DNA from: Polyodon spathula
Taxonomy: Eukaryota; Chordata; Actinopteri; Acipenseriformes; Polyodontidae
Reading direction: 5' to 3'
Length of the DNA stretch: 64,000 nucleotides
NCBI RefSeq assembly: GCF_017654505.1
Contig: NC_054536.1
Span: 10,713,794-10,777,793 of the forward strand
The position numbers and the translations under genes are program-made. Shown piece by piece: positions 54,487-64,000 of the stretch. Under the pieces are notes generated by a model. The model had not been told where the DNA came from, did no database searches, and was given only the letters and a program-made list of their open reading frames with translations. Numbering within the stretch: position 1 is the first letter of the stretch; every line of letters begins with the position of its first letter.

Positions 54487-55522
54487 GGGTCCTGCTGAGT
54501 CAAGGCATTTGTTACATTGGATTCTTCACTGGAGTTTGTGACAATTGTCTTTTCTTTCAGAATCCTGTATATTTGTTTGTTTGATTTTTTTTTTTTTTTG
54601 AGATGCTTTTCAGTCTTTTGCACCAGTTACTGTGAAACAATGTTGACTTCTGCTGTATTACACTTGCCTCTGTCCAATGGCAGTACACATGGGTTTAGTC
54701 CATTGAATATTTTACTTATATTTTTATAATCATATTGCTCACATTGCTAATGTTTCATTTTACCCCGGTTCCTTATTGGTTTATGCTGAAAAGGGATATA
54801 TTGAATTCTGAATGAATGTATCTGAAAACAAGTCCACTTTATCAAAGGTGTATCTATGCTTGTTGTGGTGGATCCACAAAGGATTCCTCTTTTTAAAATT
54901 ATTTTACTTTCCTCTTTGTCATTAAGAAGAGGCTATAATTCAAAATGAGTTTCCATTAACACTGGCATCTAAGTAATAAAGATGTAAAGCCACTTGTACT
55001 GTGGAAGATAATGGTAAACTAATTAATTCATGACAATCATCCATTTCTGTACCAAGTACATGCAAATATGCTGCACTACTGGAATGATGCAATCAGGATT
55101 AATTGGTTATATATCCAGTTTAGTTTCCTTTACTTCATCTACTTCCTCCAAAAGAAATGTTGTGTTGCTTATGTTGTTATTAGGTTTATAAAAGCCATTC
55201 CTACATTTCTCTCCAGGCCTTCCTGTCTCCAGGGAAATGCTCTTGATAAATAATACTAATAACAAACAAACTAACATTCAACAGCTTTCATTCAATGTAA
55301 GTCCCAAGTGAACAATGCTGTGCACTGAATTTTCAAATTTTTAATGGCCAACAGAGAAACTGGATCATCCAAATTTTCTCAGCTGGAGTCCTCCCATAAC
55401 ATTTAATAGATTTTTTGCCATGATGTGTGCCCTAATCAGGCATGTTGCTACTAGCATGTTACTAGCTGTATTTCATATTCAAATATTAACTAATTGTCCT
55501 CCTTCCATCTACATTCTTGTTC

Positions 55523-55603
<81 letters not shown>

Positions 55604-57736
55604 GCATGCAATTCAAAGAACCTACAATGAAAAGATGCAGTTCACAGATGTTGACATTGGTTTTTCCTTATTTTCCTATAATGCTGTGTTATAAATATCC
55701 ATGTCACATTTACTTATAAACAGCTGGATATGAATCATAATTTGGCTTTCTTGATTTGGTTTCCCTTTTACTTTACAAATTTTATTAATTTGCTAGTATA
55801 AAACAGAATACCACATGTTTACTGGATGTAAGATAAAGCCCCCTTTACAATGGAAGCAAGACGAGCAAGCACACAATAATATCATATTTGGATATTAATG
55901 AGAACAGCCGTGCTGGCATTTTGGTGTTTTTGCTAATTAATTAATTCTTTATGTTAAGTTAAGGTTACTGTAATAATCGAAAATACGTTTGAATTGTTAA
56001 AATATAAACCCGTAGAAATGCTTTTGTATATTGTGGCAGCAAGAAATAAAACATCAGCTTTTAACTTTTTTCTTTTTAAATACATTGTTATTATGATTGT
56101 TAAAGCTACAACTAGGCCCGTGCTGAGAAACATGTACAAAATGTTATGGCAATTTAGCTATTATTCGTATTTGGAGGGAAAAACCAGCTCCTAGTTCCAA
56201 TAAGGCATTGATGACGTCTAGAGAATAGAGAGCTAATCCAGGCTGCCTTTTTCAGGTGAAGTACATTTGTTTATCTCTGAAAAAGGAATGCATGTACAAC
56301 ACTATGGAGTTTGAACAATGATACTGAGGCCCATATTCATAAAAGATGGCGGTAATTTCCCATCATTAAAAAAAACCCTACTGGCTGTTATTTAACAGGC
56401 AATATATAAAACTACAGACTAGTTATTTTACACCTGATGAAATAATGTAATGTTAAACATTATTACTAGCATAATAAAGGAGGTTTTGTGCATATGGGCC
56501 TGGATCTTTAAGGCTAAGGGTCAGAATTTTTATTTCAGTATCAAACTTTGCTTAAGAATTTTTCCATAAAGCTACTATCTAAAGCATTAGTTCTGTCATA
56601 TTTCTATTATATACAGTGCATTCATTTCAATTAACCATATTTTTTCTCAGGTTTTAAAAAGTGAAAAGGATTTGTTTTAGCTGTCATAATGTACTCCAGT
56701 ACAGCACCAATAACACATATTATGAAGAATGTGGAACTTGAGCGCTGAAGTATTTACTTTTCATTTATTAAATGAAGAGCTCTTGGTAGTACCTGAAGAA
56801 TTTAAAGGAGCATAGTAAACAATGTGTAATGATCACTGGCCTTTGAATACTGGAAGGGTCTTTTAAGTACTAAAATTTCCAATGAATCTTGCTATTTGGC
56901 TGACAGTGTAGCTGGATTAAAAGAATGTTATGTACCACTGTATCTGTAAAATCCATCTTTCTACCATGTGATTACAGTATATACAGTATTGACTTCTGCA
57001 GAGCATTTGTTTCACCTGAGTCCCAACTCTTTTTTTTTTATTTTAAGCATGTTCTCAAAAAAGCACTATGCCCATCTGTATTTATCTTTAATTGTTTTGC
57101 CTTCAGTGGTTCTAATAAAAAAACAATGCAGGCACATACAGAAGGTCCTCGTAATCCTTGAACAAGCGCAAGGTAATAGTAAAATGCATTCTGAAATGTC
57201 TATAGGAGACTAGGAGTGGTGAAGACTGGTGTACAATGAATACATTTAGTGCATTCACAAGTAGAGTGCTATGTGTATTGCCTGTATAATAAATAATAAG
57301 GTTTACTATAAAACGCAACTCGAATGACCGGACCGTCTCTACAGTAGGCTGTACTAGGCAGGTATGGTGTAAAGTGATGCTTAAGGTAAGAAAGTGAATG
57401 AGTGCAGGTTAAAGCAAATCATATAAAACTCATCTTTTGTAAACTGAAATCTTAGTAGCCTGAATTCAAGTGAATATCTATATAAGACAAAAGCATACAA
57501 TGGTTCCATTTTATTATTTGGTATAATAATAGACTGTGATACCGTGCTCCTTCTAATTGCTTTTAAAAAGAACAAATATACAGAAAAACATCCATGAGAT
57601 GCTTTGCAATTAAATTTTCTCTTGATGCCTGGGGTTCTCATTGCACTGTAGTCATAGGTGGCTAATTTGGCAGCAGCCAATACTTTGTAAACAGGTCCAC
57701 TGTAATTGATTTTGCACGACAGCAAAGCAAACTCAC
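54487..57736. other. No gene recognised; one (TA)n tract
   Basis: AT-rich sequence with short frames. A (TA)n tract lies at 55527-55600. No transposon ends or proteins recognised. Confidence 0.5.
55527..55600. repeat. (TA)n microsatellite
   Basis: About 37 uninterrupted TA dinucleotides. Confidence 0.97.
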
Positions 57737-57821
57737 TTGGCGTTGTTACTTTCAAATCACACAACAAATCTAAAGCTGAGGTTTGGTACTGCACATTGAC
57801 TTTTTCATCAGGGGATGGCAC
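57737..57821 (-). other. Candidate 85-bp host exon
   Basis: On the minus strand a pyrimidine tract (tttttctttttt) leads to AAGTAG, then 85 bp open in one frame reading VPSPDEKVNVQYQTSALDLL and so on, then GTGAGT. The open frame itself runs on for 146 residues, longer than most chance frames here, with ordinary amino-acid composition and no repeats. I do not recognise the protein. It may be chance. Confidence 0.25.
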
Positions 57822-57879
57822 CTACTTAATAAAAAAGAAAAACTAAAAAACTAAATTCAACAAGTTCATCATAAAAAAA

Positions 57880-58455
57880 TATATAAACAAGCCAAAATAC
57901 ACAACAACATGGTACTGCAACGTTATTGTACAGTTCCATTCCTAAACACCCACAAAAACACAAAACAAACACAAGTCCACAGTAAGTGCTGCAGTGCTCG
58001 TGGTGTAAATACAGTTATTCATGAACAAGGTATAATGTTGTCAGGGTTTAGAGCTGGCCTTTAGTGACAGCTATGGATCATGTTAGTCATCTAATAACAA
58101 ACCACAAACAGTTTTTAGACATGACAAACAAACAAAACACTCACGATTGCAATACAGGTCTATTTCCGGTTCAGCATTTAACCATAACAAGGAAGAGATC
58201 ATTTCACCTTGCCCCCTTTTGTACCGTCAATGATGACCCCTTGGTTAACTAATGCAACTGCTCCTCCAATCCGCAGCTGCCACTTCTTTTCCCTTCTGGG
58301 TGGATGATTTAGTGTATCGTAACTCCCCCCATTTCTAGATGACCAACTTCCTTCTAACCCTGGGAATTAATTGTCTGGCCATCGAGTCCAGGGCACTCTG
58401 TTCCCTTTACACAGTGCCCTCACAGGTTGGGAGAGAGATTTATCACAGTCTGTCA
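57880..58455 (-). mobile_element. Solo LTR of the Gmr1-type family, old
   Basis: Minus-strand reading from about 58455 gives TGACAGACTGTGATAAATCT, then ctcccaacctgtgagggcac, gcagctgcggattggag with ggttgc-like sequence, ggggtcat and atctcttccttg. These are the same ordered landmarks as in the LTRs at 27694 and 35090. The far end is not clear. Divergence is high. Confidence 0.65.
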
Positions 58456-59486
58456 TAGCAATATATAATGTAACATGCTTTACTGACACATTGCTATCGG
58501 GTGTAACACAGGATGCCAATATAGGTGTACATATTGATCCAAACTATCTGTTCAGCAGCTTAGGCCAAGCACTCAGGCCAATGGAGTTTGCTCTAGATTG
58601 CATTGTGGTGCACAGTTAATTTTTGTGCATCACATTAGGGCTACAGAAACTGAATGTTTACAAGTTACCTGCCTTATCAGAGTTCTTTCATTATAGTATA
58701 GCACACCTCTGAAATACACAAGGGACATAATGCACAACATATAAACAGGATCTCTCTTCATTATAGTATTAGCACACCTTTGAAATACACAAAGAACATA
58801 ATGCACAAAGTATAAACAGGGTCTCTCTTGTGACTAACCCTGTCAGGAAGTCAAATCTATTTTCTCCTTATAACCTGGAAAGTAATATAAATGTATTCAA
58901 ACAGTGTCTTCAGGTTCTGCATTGTACCACAAATGGCAGAATTTCTCTTGCTCGAGGAATAGCGCTTGACTAATGATCGCCTAGTAGAACTCAGTTTCTC
59001 TGGGATTCATTTTCTGTTGTCCAAGATCCTTTCAAATGCATTTTTTTTTTAGTTATTTCTTTTTAATTTTAAACATATCTCCGACCTTCTGTAAAGTGGG
59101 AATAAAAGATGCAACATCTTCAGAAACCTTGTATCCTTTTTAGAAACACAATTCATCTTAAAATGACTATAGAAATGGTGCTTGTACACCACAGGGTATT
59201 ATGATCCCCCGTTACTATAATTCTGGAATATGAATAGTAGCATTCACAATAAGCTTAGCCAGATCTGGGAAACAAAATATAGAGACTACCTGGCACAGAT
59301 ATTTTTTATCCTGTCATGGTTGGATAGATAAGTGGCAGTGTTTTGAGAAATACGTATTCACAAAACTTCGATTTCTGACTATGAACAACTAATACAAATA
59401 AAAGATGATGTCACCAAACTGCCAAAAATAAACACAAAAAAAAATAAAAATGAGAAATTACATTTGATTACTGAATATCTTTGCAT
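58456..59486. other. No gene recognised
   Basis: Contains a 70-bp tandem duplication at 58687-58829 and a T-run near 59041. No protein recognised. Confidence 0.5.
58687..58829. repeat. 70-bp tandem duplication
   Basis: Two units starting ttcattatagta at 58687 and 58757, each with agcacacct, gaaatacacaa, cataatgcacaa and tataaacagg in order. They differ at several positions, so the duplication is not recent. Confidence 0.9.
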
Positions 59487-59637
59487 TAGGGGTGTGCAGG
59501 GTGTCCTTTACTCATTACTGAAAGGGTACGCCAGTACGACTGTAAAAATGTAAGCACCCCGGGTGAGACGATAATAATCAGTTTTTTAAAAAAAGCCATT
59601 AAAACGACACAAGTAACAAGTACTCTGTGCACCCCTA
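59487..59637. mobile_element. Possible small hAT-type MITE
   Basis: About 151 bp bounded by TAGGGGTGTGCA and TGCACCCCTA, an inverted repeat with one small difference. Such ends resemble hAT elements. The flanking bases do not show a convincing 8-bp duplication. Confidence 0.35.
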
Positions 59638-61790
59638 TTTTTCTTTTTTTTTTTATTAATTTGAAAAAAAAGTATCTTGTAAGTAACCTATTACCTTCCC
59701 AGCTTCCAGTTGTGTCCTCTTAAACATTCTCTTTGAACTTTGTCTATAAAGCAAATCCAAATTTCCAATCTGAATAAATTGGCAGCTGCAGTTTTAATGA
59801 GAGGATGAAATACCAAAGGTTCAGCTCCCCAGGGGCCTTACAGCACTTGTTGGACTTGCAGAAATGAGTCCTATTGGCCTAACAAAGTATCTAGTGGGCA
59901 GGAATCCAAATGACAAAATCGCAAACTCCACACTTTGTACTAATTGACACGTAATTCAACAGCCTCAGCTCTGAGACGGCATAGGCATACAAAGCATAAC
60001 AAATGTTTATGAAGTGAGATGCCGGTTGAGTTGTCAGATAATTGAATTGAATACTACAGTGAAAGGTCAAAAGAAATAATAAACCTACAGTTTTTTGCAT
60101 CCACATACTAAGTATTTATTAATGGTGTGTTAACAATGCATCTGTATCTATCCTTATTATTGTTTAATAACATCTGCACGTGTCTTTTCTGGGCACTGCT
60201 TTTCCCTTCTATATTGGCAGACTTTCTACTCCTGGGTACATCACTGTGCAAAACCATTACTAGGGATCTGTAGTCGTCTTGTCAAGTAACCTAAACAGTT
60301 TTCCAAGTTTAAATTGCACACCCTAGTTTCTTCCATCTTTGTATTTCTACACTACGATCAGCCTAACTATGCATCCAGTATAACTATGCTATGTTTTTAA
60401 AAATAGTCCTACATTTAAAAAATATATCAAACTTAGTAATAACAATAATATGCAAATTAGTATTAATTCCTTTCATCAATAGTTTCCTGATCAAATTATT
60501 TAAAATAAATGGATGCATTTTAATATTATTACATTTGTATTCCATTGTATCTAAATATAGGTGTGTTATGAATAAGGCTACAATTTTGGCGCTATACATT
60601 TTTTGTAAAAATCATGGAACTGTCACCAACATACATAAGAGCTTTTAAATAGAACACCAAAACCAATACTATAAAGACTTGCCTTTAACTACTGACACAG
60701 CATGTTGTAAAGAAAGCCTCTGGAAGTCAGTAAACTTCTGTTCTCCAATGCACTTGCTCTTCTGTCATGCTCACTGTTTTTTCTATTTATTTTAGCTGTC
60801 TCTCCAACTGTAGATTTGTACTCCACAGGAACATTACATGCTGTACAAACATACTCACGGACATACGGCATTTCTAAAGGAAATAAAGAAAGCACCTAAT
60901 AAAATGTGTTTTTACATCCATTTCCAAGATTTAGCGGACTCCATTGAAATTTACAATTTCAGTGACGATCGTAGCCTTAGTTATGAATCATATTCTATTA
61001 ATGTTACAAAATCGGTCACAAACAAAAAAAAAGCGATTGATTCCTTTTGTTACTGGTTTTGTAAAAACTTCAGATTTAATTTTTCTTTAATAAAATGTAA
61101 TGCTGGTCATGGGGATACAGCGACAGCAGGGGCAACTACTCGCAAACTAAACCACCATTGCTAAGTCATAGTAGTCTAAGTAAGCCAGCTCTACAAAGAG
61201 CAACTAAAATGTAAGTTTTCCAATTTACCAGCAAAGGTTTTTTTTATTTGGAAAAAGAAATGTGGGAAGGGGAGGGCAAGCAAAACTGTAGTTCAGCGTT
61301 TTTATTCATAAAATAAAATATGCCTTTTGTATTTACAACCAGAGATTATATCTTTACAGATTTAAATTAATAATTTCTCAGGGCTTCTTAAAGACAGAAG
61401 CATATTATTTTACACTAGCTACAGAAATTACAGTGTTTTAAAAAGGCTACACCAATCACAGGTCATAGGGGAATAAAACAGAATAAAACAAAATGATCCA
61501 GAGTTGATGAATTGGAGACAGTGTTGTGCCAAGGGTGCTCCGGGCCCAGTTCTAAGATTGTAATCCACCACCCTCCAAAAAAAATCAACTATGTCCTTTT
61601 AAAAAGGGACCTTCCTAGCCTTCTCTGAAGCCATGTCAGGAAATAAACTTCTTGTGTGGTGGGAAGGTTGTATACTTTCTACACTGAGCCCTAGACCTAC
61701 GCCTGACCCTGGAACGTTAATTAATTCTGTGACACCTCAGCGATAAAGATGTCATAGTGTAGCAGAAGTGAAGTGCAGCTAGACAGTGAG
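59638..61790. other. No gene recognised
   Basis: AT-rich sequence; short frames on both strands carry no known motif. Confidence 0.5.
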
Positions 61791-61829
61791 CAGGGACCTG
61801 TAATATACTGTCTATATTACAGGTCCCTG
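61791..61829. repeat. Perfect inverted repeat, 17-bp arms
   Basis: CAGGGACCTGTAATATA at 61791-61807, a 5-base spacer ctgtc, then the exact complement at 61813-61829. The bases outside the arms do not pair. Confidence 0.95.
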
Positions 61830-64000
61830 TCAAGTCAGATGGTTTTGTTGAAAATAACTTCACTAATACATACTGTTGTTACTGTAGTAATTTTACTTCC
61901 ACCTATTTCATGGTCACATAGGTTAGGCCAGGGGTGTTTACACTTTTATGTGTCCAGGCCCCTAGAGACAAAAGAGTAGAAGTAGGGACCCAGTGCTTGC
62001 TATGGCAGGCAAAGTGTTAGAGAGGGGCAGAAGATGGAATGTCTCACCTACAAACATATACTCTGTACTATCGTGAAATACAACCAGACAACTCATTTTA
62101 AAGCAAAATGAAGAGACTGAATGGGAATAGTGGTGAGAATTACCAAAATAATCTATTGAAAAAAAAACTCAACCATTTGCGACGCTAATGAGCGTCTGTA
62201 AAAAACAAGAACATTTATACAGTAGCCTACATTTGTTAATACAGTACCTAAGAGAGGGAGGGGAATATGAAACACATCCTAAGCAGAAATAATCTTGTTA
62301 AGGAAAGACAGGATATAGCCTATTAAATTCCTAAAAGCTAGTTCATTATACGCCATAAAGAAATTTAGCGACTAAAGTTGTCCAAAAATGGCCACTTGAT
62401 CTCAATAGTTTCAGATATTCACTACATGATTTATATGAACATATGCAGGTATGTCAGACGAAAACAAATTTAAACTACATTCTCAAACTTTGTTTGAACA
62501 TTAAGGTGTCATTAATTACACTATGTTCACACTAATTTATAATGTAGGAGGAAGTAGCTGTTTCTAGACAGACACACATTGATTCATTACTGCTATGATA
62601 AATAATGCATTTATGCCCTGTAGTTGGGTTAAATTAATGAAAAACAAAAATGATAGAAAGACCTTTATCTCTTTTTATATTTGAATATTAGTGTAGACAA
62701 TTTATTTTAACTTGTTGAAAGAAAATTACAAAAATCTTTTCAGTCTACAACAGACTTTTACTTCTCAGGGTCTCCAGATTATATTTCTTATATTTTTTAT
62801 ATTAAATGAATCATATCCTTAACAGGTTAGCCTTACAAAGTTATTGTAAATGTACTTGTTTTGACCAGTTTAGCATATTATAAGTTCTTTCAAATACAGT
62901 AAATTCTGTTTGATACAAATTTCAAGGGTCCAGCAAAAGAGAAATCTTCTTATCAGTAATTCTTATTATCAGGAGTCTAAAGTCAAATGCAAACTGTCAC
63001 TTTTCTTTTGCAGTTCGAGTAACACTGAAGTAAGTTTTCAATTACAGATGAAAAGTATTGTTTTTCAGTATGGTCTTTGCAGGAATGTTTTACGATCTGC
63101 AGCAACACCTTTACTTTTGTCTGCAAGGATAGTGCAAATTTTTGCGTGCGCACTACGGCAACTTAAAATGTATGCTGGGGTTGGTAGTCCCCAAACAGCG
63201 CTAAACTACAGTACAGAGGCACACATCTGGATGCAAGTTAATACACTTCCCATTATCCTTTGCACTCATTTAGTTTTATTCACAAAAAAATAGTACTGAT
63301 AGGAAATGAATGAAATCATATTCTAAGAAGTCATTTACAATAAGCCATTGCTGAATTTTGCTGGGTAAATTGTACTCTAATAGATTCGACTAATCCAAGT
63401 TTATTTTAATGAGAATTGACTTATTTATTTTAAACCATGCCTGTTATGAAGAAAGACAGTCCATCTTGTTTATTTGTGATGCAAAGGTATCTGCCCTTCC
63501 CTTTGGTCAGTGGAACATTGCAATATGAAAGTGGAACAGTTGTGAAGGCATTCGAAAGCTTCAGTTCGTATTGCTTCAGATACAGATTGACTTTCAAAGT
63601 CCAGTATGTGTGTGCAAATGTATTAACACAAGCCCTCACTAATCCACCTTTAATTGATGAGATCTGAGGCTGGTTAAATGTATGACATTTTTATAATGCA
63701 GATACTACAAGACAATTGTTGGTGTGTGAAAAAAAGGGAATGCATAAATGTGCTTCTTATCTAGCGGCATGGTGTATGGATCTAGCATAGAAAATGCCAG
63801 AATAATGACAGCACAGTCTGTGAAATCCCCTATTACTCCTTGTTAAAAGGCTTTTTTAAAAAATTTTGATCTCTTACAACATATAGATGTGGTATATCCA
63901 ATTTAAATCTAAAAAAATAAATAAAAAAAAAATCCTTGGTTTATTTAGTGTTTGTATTATGATTTGTTTGTTGTATATTACTATGACTGAGATGAAGATG
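61830..64000. other. No gene recognised
   Basis: AT-rich to the end of the window. A frame of 127 residues at 62910-63293 and smaller ones have no recognised motif. Confidence 0.5.

Noticed and set aside
62910..63293. 127-residue frame near the window end
   Set aside because: No recognisable domain, no splice or promoter context, and a length compatible with chance in this much sequence.

Overview
The window looks like intergenic DNA from a vertebrate, most likely a ray-finned fish. It is AT-rich and full of long (TA)n, (AC)n and (ATT)n microsatellites. It holds a fish-type mix of transposable elements: Tc1-like DNA transposons, Penelope-like elements, a CR1-type LINE tail, a tRNA-derived SINE, hAT, Harbinger and pogo relics, and Ty3/Gypsy LTR elements. 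The SINE body and the CR1 3' end resemble repeats I associate with sturgeon and paddlefish, but that is recollection and was not tested. I found no confident host gene. Two weak host candidates are recorded: a TATA-box/first-exon signature near 49.04 kb and an 85-bp exon-like segment near 57.8 kb.

Layout. 0-12 kb: mostly unrecognised sequence with an LTR (2.3-2.9 kb), a 38-bp minisatellite and a SINE (5.3-5.9 kb). 12.1-13.7 kb: a complete but inactivated Tc1-like transposon. 15.8-16.8 kb: a CR1-like LINE tail. 18.1-20.3 kb: a decayed Tc1-like copy followed by a Penelope-like element. 22.5-24.7 kb: a SINE, a possible LTR and a decayed hAT transposase. 27.1-33.6 kb: a solo LTR, then the centrepiece, a complete LTR retrotransposon. 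34.4-37.6 kb: two more solo LTRs and a Tc1-like transposon with an intact transposase. 39.2-41.0 kb: a hAT-like element with a solo LTR nested in it. 41.6-43.2 kb: an LTR-element 3' end and a Harbinger relic. 44.7-46.3 kb: a second Penelope-like element. 50.9 kb: a pogo relic. 52.0-54.5 kb: a LINE apparently nested in a solo LTR. 57.9-58.5 kb: another solo LTR. The last 5 kb is largely unrecognised.

The most notable object is the 5.9-kb Ty3/Gypsy element at 27694-33611. It has near-identical LTRs, a perfect 5-bp target duplication, a tRNA-Leu-type primer site and one uninterrupted gag-pol frame. Its domain order is Gag, protease, INTEGRASE, then reverse transcriptase-RNase H. That is the Gmr1-type order, the reverse of ordinary Ty3/Gypsy elements. 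Its Gag carries a module strikingly like the vertebrate SCAN domain, and its pol frame runs 56 codons into the 3' LTR before stopping. Older LTRs of the same lineage lie at 35.1, 40.3 and 57.9 kb, so the family has been active here at several times.
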